Assembly: GCF_014925385.1 (NCBI RefSeq)
Contig: NZ_JACSDK010000010.1
Coordinates: 248,001 to 312,000, forward strand
DNA: 64,000 bases
Origin: Pelagibius marinus
GTDB lineage: Bacteria; Pseudomonadota; Alphaproteobacteria; Kiloniellales; Kiloniellaceae
Direction: 5' to 3'
A model generated the notes under the pieces. That model saw only the letters and a list, made by a program, of their open reading frames with translations. It ran no database searches and was not told where the DNA came from. Each line of letters opens with the position of its first letter. Within the stretch, counting starts at the first letter, position 1. Positions 57,464-64,000 of the stretch are shown piece after piece. Made by a program: the position numbers and the translations under genes.

Positions 57464-57824
57464 GGCTGTCCTCTTCGGTTCCTTGATCTCTCAGAGGGAA
57501 CCTCACCTGGTGAATATCTCTTGCCGGCATTCTCCCCCGGGCAAGGATCATATGGCCCCATTCCTTAAATTCGGTAGCACTGCTCACGCAGTTGTGCAGC
57601 GATGTCATCGGCGCCGGGTCGTGCGACAGAATTCCCAGGAAAACCGGCTGAAGCGGCAGCCCCGGCAACGTGACAAAGCGCACAGACCGAGGGGGCGACG
57701 AGGCGCAGGATTCCCTCTGATTCCGGACGTATTCGGGGGAATTTTGGCAGGCAGTTTAGTAACCGAACGTTAAAGGAAGGGGTGCAGGCTATAGCCCGTG
57801 CGAGAGCATGAATGAGGTTGAGCG
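57464..57824. promoter_or_regulatory. Divergent intergenic region between msrQ-like gene and a 72-residue gene
   Basis: I see no gene in these 361 bases. GGTTCC (57477-57482) and GGAACC (57497-57502) form an inverted repeat with a 14-base spacer just upstream of the msrQ-like start, a possible operator. CTATAG near 57789 could be the -10 of the plus-strand gene at 57825. Confidence 0.3.
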
Positions 57825-58043
57825 ATGACCAGTCAAAATACCTTCGATGCGGCGCGTTGGATTCTCGATGCCTTTCAGGCGGGTATCTTCGCGCGGGTTA
57901 ACGCGAACGGCGACCTGGCGCTGGATGTTGTCAACGCCTGCCCCAAGGCGACTGAAGAACTGCTGAGCCGCCTGAGCGGCAACTCCGAGGCGGTCATCCT
58001 GCAGATGCCCAAGCCCGACAGCGACGTCCTCTACCTGAACTAG
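57825..58043 (+). CDS. Small protein of unknown function, 72 residues
   Basis: ATG is preceded by GAGGTTGAG. The codons show the strong third-position GC bias of the neighbouring genes, which supports a real gene. The sequence (TFDAARWILDAFQAGIFARV; NGDLALDVVNACPKATEELL; SGNSEAVILQM) has a helix-strand-helix feel and faintly resembles the small TubC N-terminal docking fold, but the similarity is too weak for assignment. No signal peptide or membrane segment. Confidence 0.6.
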   Translation: MTSQNTFDAARWILDAFQAGIFARVNANGDLALDVVNACPKATEELLSRLSGNSEAVILQMPKPDSDVLYLN

Positions 58044-58149
58044 GCTCGCGCCGCACCGGGCCGGCAGGCCGCTCCACTTCCGACAGAAAGGCCGGGGCCG
58101 CGACATTCCGGACGAGGGCGGGCCCAGGCCACCGCCCGGCCGAGGCGCT

Positions 58150-58599
58150 TCAGCTGACGCCGTTGATCTGGACGTCGTTGTCGAGGATCAGCTGGCGCAG
58201 CATCTCCAGGCCCTTTTCCAGCTCCTCATATTCCTGGCGCGCCAGGGCCAGTTCCTCCACCGCGGTCTTGCGGCTGCACTGGGTGCGCGGCATCTCCATC
58301 AGCGCGGCGAGGTAGCGGCCCTTGGCGTGCGCGGCGCGGCGCACCAGGGCGCGGATCTCGCTCTGCTTCAGCTGCACCAGCACGGACATGATCTCGCGCT
58401 TGGAGTGTTCCTGGATCGTGTCCTCGATCTGCTCGACGAAGGCGCCGGCGGACAACGGCTCGGGATCGGGCTCCGGCACCGCGAGGGCGTCCTCCAGCAT
58501 GCGCAGCCGCTCCTTCGGCTTGCCGCTGGTTCGGTGGAACCACTGCAGGCTGCCGCCCCTATCGTGGCTGTCGTGTGCGATCAGGTCTGCCAGGGTCAT
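58150..58599 (-). CDS. Helical protein of unknown function
   Basis: The protein has 149 residues from the ATG at 58599 (MTLADLIAHDSHDRGGSLQW), which has GGGAGAG upstream; an earlier Met at 58641 lacks one. The second half is almost entirely charged helix (FVEQIEDTIQEHSKREIMSV; VEELALARQEYEELEKGLEM) and probably forms a coiled coil. Two Cys/Arg-rich positions (TQCSRKT) do not make a motif I know. Cytoplasmic by sequence. Family not recognised. Confidence 0.65.
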   Translation of the reverse strand: MTLADLIAHDSHDRGGSLQWFHRTSGKPKERLRMLEDALAVPEPDPEPLSAGAFVEQIEDTIQEHSKREIMSVLVQLKQSEIRALVRRAAHAKGRYLAALMEMPRTQCSRKTAVEELALARQEYEELEKGLEMLRQLILDNDVQINGVS

Positions 58600-58840
58600 T
58601 CGTGCTCTCCCGGTTGCCGCCCCAGGGGAAGCCGGGGCCACCAGGAGAAATGCAAGCGCCGGGCCAGATTGACGGGCCCGGCCGGGAGCGGATTTCCGCC
58701 GATTTTTCCGGGGTCTCTAGGTTTTTAGTCGCTTTGGCGGGGTGGGCGGGCAGGGCCGACCCGGCAAGGCCGGGTCGGGGGGGCGGGTCTGCCGGGGGCG
58801 CGGAGCCCCCGCGAACCCACGGGAGGGCGGTGGTGAGGGC

Positions 58841-59149
58841 CTATTCGGCGGCCATCTGGCGGTTGACGCCCGCCGGCAGGTCGTCGTTGGCAGCTGTCGG
58901 CAGCCAGGGCCCGCCGTCCGGCATCTCCGCCAGCTTGCGCACCCGCGTCCGCACGCGGCGCAGGCCGACGCGGTTCTGGCTGCGCCGGCGCCAGCGCCGG
59001 CCCAGGCGCCAGGTTACCACGCTGCCGATGATCACCGCCCACATGAGGGGATACCACCAGGGCAGGAGCGCAATGAGGTCGTGCATGACCTGGTAGTAGG
59101 GGTCGGATTCTGCGTTGGGACCGTAGATCCACTGCAATACCGCCAACAT
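58841..59149 (-). CDS. Small single-helix membrane protein with basic tail
   Basis: The protein has 102 residues. One aromatic-rich membrane helix (LLPWWYPLMWAVIIGSVVTW, about 28-47) is followed by a strongly basic stretch (RLGRRWRRRSQNRVGLRRVR), so the C terminus should be cytoplasmic. No family recognised. The ribosome binding site AAAAGGAGAAGG is strong. A near-consensus promoter and direct repeats lie upstream (separate entries), suggesting high or controlled expression. Confidence 0.68.
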   Translation of the reverse strand: MLAVLQWIYGPNAESDPYYQVMHDLIALLPWWYPLMWAVIIGSVVTWRLGRRWRRRSQNRVGLRRVRTRVRKLAEMPDGGPWLPTAANDDLPAGVNRQMAAE

Positions 59150-59213
59150 CTCGCCGCCTTCTCCTTTTGGGCGCCTTCAGGAGCGCCGCTTTGGTTAAAG
59201 AACCATGAAGGAA

Positions 59214-59241
59214 ATTATCGGCATTTTAGAGAAAAAGTCAA
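59214..59241 (-). promoter_or_regulatory. Near-consensus promoter for the small membrane protein gene
   Basis: On the minus strand TTGACT (59241-59236), a 16-base spacer and GATAAT (59219-59214) are the closest match to the sigma-70 consensus that I saw in this window. The leader to the start at 59149 would be about 57 bases and contains a GGCGC...GCGCC hairpin. Confidence 0.6.
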
Positions 59242-59274
59242 GAAAGCATTTATAAAACGTTAACCATATTCTTC

Positions 59275-59318
59275 AGTATTCGAGTAAATATCGAGATAAA
59301 TGCTATATAAGTATTCGA
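59275..59318. repeat. Direct repeats flanking a palindrome in an AT-rich patch
   Basis: AGTATTCGA occurs at 59275-59283 and 59310-59318 (35-bp period). Between them is TATC-GA-GATA (59289-59298). The patch from about 59215 to 59325 is strikingly AT-rich for this genome. It lies just upstream of the -35 of the promoter above, a typical activator or operator position. Confidence 0.55.
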
Positions 59319-59356
59319 AATGATGGAAGCGGCGGCGGCATGTCCGCTTGGGGAGG

Positions 59357-59869
59357 CTACTCTTCTGGGAAGCCGCAGGCCCAGCGATTGTAGCGCTCCT
59401 TGGCTGGAACGCCCGGTTTGGCGGGCTCGATGTGGCTGAGGCCGACGACAATGCGGTCCCCGGAGCCTTCGATGGCGGCGGTGGTGTCCATGTAATTGAG
59501 CCGTCCGCGGAAGTATTGGCGGGGGTTCTCGGGCAGGATGGTGAAGGAGGGCATCTCGGAGATCAGGCCGCTGGCCCTATCGAGGAGGAACAGCTCCACC
59601 GGTCGGCCGACTTCCCACACCGGGGCGCCGATGGTGACCAGCAGCATCTCCTGGCTCTTATAGCCGCCGGTCTGGCCGTCCAGCAGGTAGCCCCAGCCGC
59701 GCCAGCACTCGGTCGCCGGCGCCTTTTCCTGTGCGCTGCCGAGGGGCGCTGCGAGCGTGGCGGCCAGGGCGCCGGCGAGGACGCAGGCAAGGACAGGGGC
59801 GAGGCCCGGGCCCAGGTCAAGGCGGGGCGTCGCGAAGCCACGGGGAACCAGGTGCTTCCATCGGATCAT
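59357..59869 (-). CDS. Exported protein of unknown function
   Basis: The protein has 170 residues. A signal-peptide-like segment (LAPVLACVLAGALAATLAAP, about 23-42) ends near GSAQEK. The mature part includes ECWRGWGYLLDGQTGGYKSQ, VGRPVELFLLDRASGLISEM, FTILPENPRQYFRGRLNYMD and a C-terminal RWACGFPEE. Its two cysteines could form a disulfide. No family recognised. It follows the DksA-type gene by four bases on the same strand, so the two are one operon. Confidence 0.65.
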   Translation of the reverse strand: MIRWKHLVPRGFATPRLDLGPGLAPVLACVLAGALAATLAAPLGSAQEKAPATECWRGWGYLLDGQTGGYKSQEMLLVTIGAPVWEVGRPVELFLLDRASGLISEMPSFTILPENPRQYFRGRLNYMDTTAAIEGSGDRIVVGLSHIEPAKPGVPAKERYNRWACGFPEE

Positions 59870-59873
59870 CGGG

Positions 59874-60245
59874 TCAGTTGCCGGTTCCGCTGCTGGCCCC
59901 GGTGCTGGCGCAGTCGATGCAGGTGGGCAGGGTGGGATCGAGTTCCAGCCGACGCAGGGGAATCTGCTCGCCGCAGGTCACGCAGTAGCCGTAGTCGCCT
60001 TCTTCGATGCGTTTGAGGCTCGCCTCGATCCGCTGCAGCTCCAGCTGACGGCGACGCTCGGCCTCCAGGGACATGGCTTGGTTCTGCAGAGCGTCCATGC
60101 GAGACAGCCTGCCGACCCTCGTTTGGTCCAATTCGACCGGCTTCCGGCTGTCGGCGCTGCTCTTTGCCAAATCCAGGAGTTCGCTGCGGCGGGCGATCAG
60201 GCGATCGCGAAAGACGGAAACATCGAACTGGACTGGTTCATCCAT
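59874..60245 (-). CDS. DksA/TraR family C4 zinc-finger protein
   Basis: The protein has 123 residues. The C4 zinc finger is YCVTCGEQIPLRRLELDPTL followed by PTCIDCAS, and a coiled coil precedes it (EAERRRQLELQRIEASLKRI; EEGDYGYC). These proteins bind RNA polymerase in the secondary channel. The coiled-coil tip reads LSRMDALQNQAM rather than the DxxDxA of true DksA, so it may not behave like DksA in the stringent response. The 123-residue length is shorter than DksA (~150). Confidence 0.88.
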   Translation of the reverse strand: MDEPVQFDVSVFRDRLIARRSELLDLAKSSADSRKPVELDQTRVGRLSRMDALQNQAMSLEAERRRQLELQRIEASLKRIEEGDYGYCVTCGEQIPLRRLELDPTLPTCIDCASTGASSGTGN

Positions 60246-60631
60246 AAGCCATGATGACCGGGCCTCATTCGCAGGACAAGCGTCTTTCGACCTTTCCGGT
60301 CAGGGTCGGCGAAGGGCGGTGGCCTCGACGCAGCGACGACGCGGCGCGGCACGAAAAGCCGGCGGCACGGCCGGGTGGAGCCGTCGTAGAACGTGAGGTT
60401 GGGGCGGGAGAGGTAAGGGAGCCTGCAGGATGTTCGATAACCCCGGCCGTCTTCGGGGGTTGGTAGACATGAAGTCGTACAGGGAGGCAGGGTCACGAAT
60501 TCCTGCAGGCTCGCCCTATATTTAAGACTAAATTCTGAATGAGGGGAAGAGGGGTGATCTTTTTGTGTCAAGCCGCAGGTTTTCGGGCCTAGTGGCTTGG
60601 CATCAAAGGAGAAGCCCGATTCGCGGCCGTG
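60246..60631. ncRNA. 386-base gap with inverted repeats; possible structured RNA or regulatory region
   Basis: I see no convincing protein gene here. GAGCCTGCAGGA (60419-60430) and TCCTGCAGGCTC (60501-60512) form a perfect 12-bp inverted repeat 70 bases apart. Between them AACCCC and GGGGGTT (about 60439-60461) form another hairpin. Near 60569-60599 CAAGCC and GGCTTG can also pair. This nested arrangement would allow a long-stem RNA of about 95 bases, but no known RNA family was recognised. The region must also hold the promoter of the minus-strand DksA-type gene. Confidence 0.3.
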
Positions 60632-60865
60632 CTAATTCAGCGGTCCGCGATGATGCTCGTCATCGTGGCCACGACGATTTGAGTAGAAGACCAGGAACAT
60701 CAGGCCGCCGCCCAGCGCCAGGGACAGGACCGACCCAAGGGTCATCGCGAGCAGGCCGTGCAGGCTGATGTCGACGTCGCTCAGACTCCACCAGAGGTAG
60801 ATGCCGGCCAGCAGCGTGACCAGCAGGAAAACGGCGAGAAGGGCGATAATGACGGCGGTCTTCAT
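60632..60865 (-). CDS. Small two-helix membrane protein
   Basis: The protein has 77 residues. Two hydrophobic helices (about 4-27, AVIIALLAVFLLVTLLAGIY, and 41-61, MTLGSVLSLALGGGLMFLVF) are followed by a charged His-rich tail (SNRRGHDDEHHRGPLN). No family recognised with confidence. The ATG is preceded by a GC-rich leader. Codon bias agrees with a real gene. Confidence 0.6.
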   Translation of the reverse strand: MKTAVIIALLAVFLLVTLLAGIYLWWSLSDVDISLHGLLAMTLGSVLSLALGGGLMFLVFYSNRRGHDDEHHRGPLN

Positions 60866-61017
60866 CTGGTAGTGCTCGGCATCCTGGGGGCGGCTGCGGG
60901 GGCGGTCCGGGCAGAGGACGACCCCTCCCGGCGGGGCGATGGTGGCGTCTCGGCGGGACCCGCGTCCAGCCCTTTTTCAGGGCCTCAAGAAAGGCGGTTT
61001 AGGGGCCGAATTTTCCA

Positions 61018-61045
61018 TTGCCCTTTTGAGCGAGAACGTTATAAC
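61018..61045 (+). promoter_or_regulatory. Promoter of the tRNA-Leu pair
   Basis: TTGCCC (61018-61023), a 16-base spacer and TATAAC (61040-61045) lie 38 bases before the first tRNA-Leu. Confidence 0.5.
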
Positions 61046-61082
61046 TCCCGCTCCGAGCCGGTGGCCATGCCAGCGGACACCT

Positions 61083-61169
61083 GCGGCTGTGGCGGAATCG
61101 GTAGACGCGCAGCGTTGAGGGCGCTGTGGGGGAAACCCCGTGGAGGTTCAAGTCCTCTCAGCCGCACCA
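61083..61169 (+). tRNA. tRNA-Leu (anticodon GAG)
   Basis: An 87-base class II tRNA. The acceptor stem GCGGCTG pairs with CAGCCGC, the anticodon stem-loop CAGCG-TTGAGGG-CGCTG gives GAG, and the long variable arm is TGGGGGAAACCCCG. The T-arm has GGTTCAAGTCC, and A73 with CCA is encoded. It should read CUC and CUU codons. Confidence 0.97.
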
Positions 61170-61222
61170 TTCGCCCGGGCTCTGGAAACAAGAAGGTGGG
61201 TTCCCACCTGATACACAGCGAT

Positions 61223-61309
61223 GCGGCTGTGGCGGAATTGGTAGACGCGCTAGCTTCAGGTGCTAGTTCTCGCAAGGGAGTGGAGGTTCGAGTCCTCTCA
61301 GCCGCACCA
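61223..61309 (+). tRNA. tRNA-Leu (anticodon CAG)
   Basis: An 87-base class II tRNA 53 bases after tRNA-Leu(GAG). The acceptor stem is identical to its neighbour's, the anticodon stem-loop CTAGC-TTCAGGT-GCTAG gives CAG, the variable arm is TTCTCGCAAGGGAG and CCA is encoded. It reads CUG, the main Leu codon of this genome. Confidence 0.97.
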
Positions 61310-61439
61310 ACCCCTCTCCGGGCCTTCCGGGAGGGCGGGCCCCAGGCCCCGAAAGACGTCTATTGATCTTCTCCAGACAGATTGACGCCCCCGGTTAAAG
61401 CGTCCAGCCTTGCAGGATCGTAGCAGGGCGGGGTGTTGG

Positions 61440-62321
61440 ATGTTCGAAGGCTTCGAGAGCCGGCGGCTCGCCGTGAGCGAGACCGAGATCAATCTGCGCG
61501 TCGGCGGCGCGGGGCCGGCCTTGCTGCTGTTGCACGGCTATCCGCAGACCCACGTTATGTGGCACAAGATCGCGCCCGCCCTGGCCGAACGCTTCACGGT
61601 GGTCTGCGCCGACCTGCGCGGCTACGGCGACAGCGGCAAGCCGGAGAGCGGCCCGCCGGGCTCCGAAGCGGGCCACGCCGCCTATTCCAAGCGGGCCATG
61701 GCCCGCGACCAGGCCGAGGTGATGACCGCGCTGGGCTTTGAGCGCTTCAGCGTCGTCGGCCACGACCGCGGCGCCAGAGTCACGCATCGCCTGCTGCTCG
61801 ACCACGGCGCGCGCGTCGACAAGGCGGCGGTACTGGACATCGCGCCGACGCTCGACATGTACGAGCGCACCGACCGCTTCTTCGCCCAGGCCTACTATCA
61901 CTGGTTCTTCCTGATCCAGCCCTTCGACCTGCCGGAGCGCATGATCGGCGGCGACCCGGACTACTACCTGGAACGCAAGATCGGCGCCTGGTCGAAGGTC
62001 GGCGGCTGCTTCACCGAGGAAGCGCTGGCCGAATACAAGCGCTGCTTTCGGGATCCGGCGACGATCCACGCGACCTGCGAGGACTACCGCGCGGCGGCCG
62101 GCATCGACCTGGAGCACGATCGCGCCGACCGCAGCGAGAAGATCGTCCCGCCGCTGCTGGCGCTCTGGGGACAACTGGGCGTCATAGAGCTCTGCTATGA
62201 TGTGCTGGACCTGTGGTCGCAGCGGGCTGACGAGGTCTCGGGCCGGGCCCTGCCGTGCGGGCACTTCCTCGCCGAGGAGGCGCCGGCGGAGACCTTGGAG
62301 GCGCTTTTAGGGTTTCTTTAG
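61440..62321 (+). CDS. Haloacetate/fluoroacetate dehalogenase-like alpha/beta hydrolase
   Basis: The protein has 293 residues from the ATG at 61440. The sequence keeps the fluoroacetate dehalogenase layout: HGYPQTHVMWHKIAP near residue 32, nucleophile Asp109 in GHDRGARVTHR with Arg110 and Arg113, Asp133 in LDIAPT, and His154/Trp155 in AYYHWFFLIQPFDLP. Tyr216 is in CEDYRA and the catalytic His275 in PCGHFLAEE. These correspond within a few positions to the functional residues known from the Rhodopseudomonas palustris enzyme (Asp110, Arg111/114, Asp134, His155/Trp156, Tyr219, His280). It is cytoplasmic. Epoxide hydrolases share the fold, but the halide-pocket residues favour dehalogenation. No transport or oxidation genes are nearby. 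Confidence 0.85.
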   Translation: MFEGFESRRLAVSETEINLRVGGAGPALLLLHGYPQTHVMWHKIAPALAERFTVVCADLRGYGDSGKPESGPPGSEAGHAAYSKRAMARDQAEVMTALGFERFSVVGHDRGARVTHRLLLDHGARVDKAAVLDIAPTLDMYERTDRFFAQAYYHWFFLIQPFDLPERMIGGDPDYYLERKIGAWSKVGGCFTEEALAEYKRCFRDPATIHATCEDYRAAAGIDLEHDRADRSEKIVPPLLALWGQLGVIELCYDVLDLWSQRADEVSGRALPCGHFLAEEAPAETLEALLGFL

Positions 62322-62544
62322 GCCCTGCAGGTGGACTCTGCGGGGACTCAGGGAGGGGTGAGACAGCCCCTGGTACTTTCGAGGCTGGCCCCCATATCAT
62401 AGCCCGTGCAGAAGGTGGTCAGGGAATACCTCAGGGTTTGTTTGTAAACCATTGATCCCTGCCGCATCTGTCAGGGTAGGGCGGACAGGAAAGCGGGCGG
62501 CAACGGCCGCGCCGCGCCGTTGTTTGAGGAAGGAGCCACACCAG

Positions 62545-64000
62545 GTGGCCGAGTCGGAGAAGATCAAGAACGGTGCGACCGCGAGGTTGCGCAACTATTT
62601 CCTGGCGGGTGTGCTGGTCACGGCCCCGATCAGCATTACCTTCTGGCTGACCTGGCGCGTGATCACCTTCGTCGACGACCGCATCACGCCGATCATCCCG
62701 CCGCAGTGGAACCCGGAATACTACCTGCCCTTCGGCGTGCCGGGGCTGGGCCTTATCGTCGCGCTGATCGCGCTGACCCTCATCGGTTTCCTGGCCGCCG
62801 GCTACCTCGGGCGCATGACCATGCACATCGGCGAGAGGATCGTCAGCCGGGTGCCCATCGTGCGCTCGGTGTACAGCTGGACCAAGCAGGTCTTCGAGAC
62901 GGTGCTGTCCAAGTCGTCCGTCGCCTTCCGCGAGGTCGTGCTGATCGAGTATCCGCGGCCCGGCTGCTGGGCGGTCGGCTTCATCACCGGCAAGACCGTG
63001 GGCGAGGTGCAGCGTCTCACCGCGGCGACGGTCTACAACGTCTTCGTGCCGGCGACCCCCAACCCGACGACCGGCTTTCTGCTATTCGTGCCCAAGGCCG
63101 ACGTCCACCACCTGGACCTGACGGTGGAGGAGGGCATCAAGCTGGTGATCTCCGGCGGTATCGTGGTGCCGGACCATGACGGCCTGGAAGGCGCAGAGGG
63201 CGCTGAGGCCGCCAAGGCAAAGGTTGAGGCCCAGGCCGCCGCCCAGTTCGCCGCCCAGGGCGACGAGGTGTCGGAGGCGGAACCGGAACCGAGGAAGCCG
63301 CGCCGCCGCCGGCGCCGCGAGGCGGAGGCCGAGCCGCACCGCCCCGGTTTCATCCTGCGCCTGCGCAACTACTTCTTCGCCGGCATCCTCGTGACGGCGC
63401 CCATCGCCATCACCGCGTGGCTGGCCTGGGAGTTCGTCACCTTCGTCGACAGCAAGGTCACGCCCTACATTCCCTATCAGTGGAACCCCGAGACCTATCT
63501 GCCGTTCTCCATCCCGGGGCTCGGCGTGGTGATTGTCGTTCTGGGCCTCATCATGATCGGGTTTCTTACCGCCGGCTTTGTCGGGCGCAGCCTCATTGCC
63601 GCCGGCGAGCGGCTGCTGGCTCGCATGCCGGTGATCCGCAGCCTCTACAGCGCGGTGAAACAGATCCTCGAGACGGTCTTCAAGGAGCAGTCGAAAGCCT
63701 TCCGCGATGTCATCCTGCTGGAATACCCGCGTAAGAACTGCTGGGCCGTGGGCTTCATCACCGGGCCGGCGGAGAGCGGTATCCAAGAGCTGACGCCCGA
63801 CGACACCGTGAACGTCTTCCTGCCGACGACCCCGAACCCGACCTCTGGCTTCCTGCTGTTCCTGCCGCGCAAGGAGACGCAGATCCTCTCCATGACGGTG
63901 GAGGAGGGCCTGAAGATGGTGGTCTCCGGGGGCATCGTCACGCCGCCCGACCCGAAGTCGCCGGCCGGCGAAGCGGCGCTCCAGGAAGGGGCCGTGCCGC
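62545..64000 (+). CDS. Tandem DUF502 fusion protein, 3' end outside window
   Basis: Frame open from the GTG at 62545 (AAGGAG nine bases upstream) to the window edge, 485 residues and no stop seen. Two DUF502 domains follow each other. Domain 1 (about 12-205) has RLRNYFLAGVLVTAPISITF and VFVPATPNPTTGFLLFV; domain 2 (about 269-470) has RLRNYFFAGILVTAPIAITA and VFLPTTPNPTSGFLLFLP. Each has two membrane helices and the PNPTxGFLLF signature. The linker (about 206-268) is Ala/Glu-rich and then basic (PRKPRRRRRREAEAE). DUF502 proteins normally hold one domain; a single-domain paralogue is at 27508. The function is unknown. A nested hairpin (62420-62461) lies in the leader. Confidence 0.88.
   Translation, partial: MAESEKIKNGATARLRNYFLAGVLVTAPISITFWLTWRVITFVDDRITPIIPPQWNPEYYLPFGVPGLGLIVALIALTLIGFLAAGYLGRMTMHIGERIVSRVPIVRSVYSWTKQVFETVLSKSSVAFREVVLIEYPRPGCWAVGFITGKTVGEVQRLTAATVYNVFVPATPNPTTGFLLFVPKADVHHLDLTVEEGIKLVISGGIVVPDHDGLEGAEGAEAAKAKVEAQAAAQFAAQGDEVSEAEPEPRKPRRRRRREAEAEPHRPGFILRLRNYFFAGILVTAPIAITAWLAWEFVTFVDSKVTPYIPYQWNPETYLPFSIPGLGVVIVVLGLIMIGFLTAGFVGRSLIAAGERLLARMPVIRSLYSAVKQILETVFKEQSKAFRDVILLEYPRKNCWAVGFITGPAESGIQELTPDDTVNVFLPTTPNPTSGFLLFLPRKETQILSMTVEEGLKMVVSGGIVTPPDPKSPAGEAALQEGAVP

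Noticed and set aside
57450-57683. 77-codon minus-strand frame upstream of the msrQ-like gene
   Set aside because: It overlaps the msrQ start, lacks a ribosome binding site and has no recognisable composition.
60251-60466. 71-codon open frame in the gap between the DksA-type gene and the small membrane protein gene
   Set aside because: No family resemblance, poor codon bias and it spans inverted repeats; treated as non-coding.

Overview
This is a GC-rich chromosomal window from an alphaproteobacterium, most likely of the Rhodospirillales/Kiloniellales type. The evidence is the gene order (xth-erpA-dgt-argS-SPOR-nagZ-scpAB-tatABC-serS-surE-pcm-LysM/M23-yajC-secDF-Mth938-NDUFAF6-like-trmFO and uvrA-ssb-gyrA-coaD), a PopZ-type polar protein, strong GC bias at third codon positions, and TTGnnn-N16/17-TATAnt promoters. 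The genus is inference only. No prophage, transposase, insertion sequence or CRISPR array was seen.

Layout. 1-9.2 kb: the end of a popZ-like gene, valS, a DUF6314 gene, bioY, ilvD, an M81 metallopeptidase and a PilZ protein. 9.2-11.2 kb (minus): rhomboid protease, exonuclease III, ErpA. 11.35-19.1 kb: a tightly packed, mostly overlapping operon of dGTPase, argS, a SPOR protein, nagZ, a site-2 protease, scpA and scpB. 19.1-28.5 kb: an orphan ABC ATPase, tatABC, a YeeE/YedE transporter, then serS-surE-pcm-LysM/LytM with overlapping stops and starts, a DUF502 gene and a monooxygenase-like gene. 28.5-32.9 kb: DUF815 ATPase (minus) and yajC-secD-secF-Mth938. 33-42 kb: the conserved order is interrupted by accessory genes. 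These are an adenylate-cyclase/TolB-N/TPR protein, Fe-superoxide dismutase, a PuuD-like membrane protein, a winged-helix/TolB-N/TPR protein and a second class III cyclase, placed around the NDUFAF6-like gene and trmFO. 42.3-47.2 kb: an RND efflux pair and an acetyltransferase. 47.2-54.7 kb: uvrA, ssb, gyrA, coaD. 54.7-64 kb: three tRNAs (Lys-UUU, Leu-GAG, Leu-CAG) and small poorly characterised genes, an MsrQ-like haem membrane protein, a DksA/TraR zinc-finger protein, a dehalogenase-like hydrolase and, running off the end, a protein with two fused DUF502 domains.

How the genes work together. Most of the window is housekeeping: tRNA charging, Tat and Sec export, chromosome condensation and polarity, peptidoglycan turnover, DNA repair and supercoiling. 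The accessory layer is signalling and stress. Two proteins share one TolB-N/TPR body but carry different heads (cyclase or DNA-binding). The DNA-binding one is preceded by an 11-bp-period direct repeat of the kind PhoB-type domains bind. The most unusual items are the tandem DUF502 fusion, this swapped-head regulator pair, a slippery T-run at the NBD/TOBE junction of the orphan ABC ATPase, an attenuator-like leader before sodB, and a strong promoter with operator-like repeats ahead of an unknown small membrane protein.
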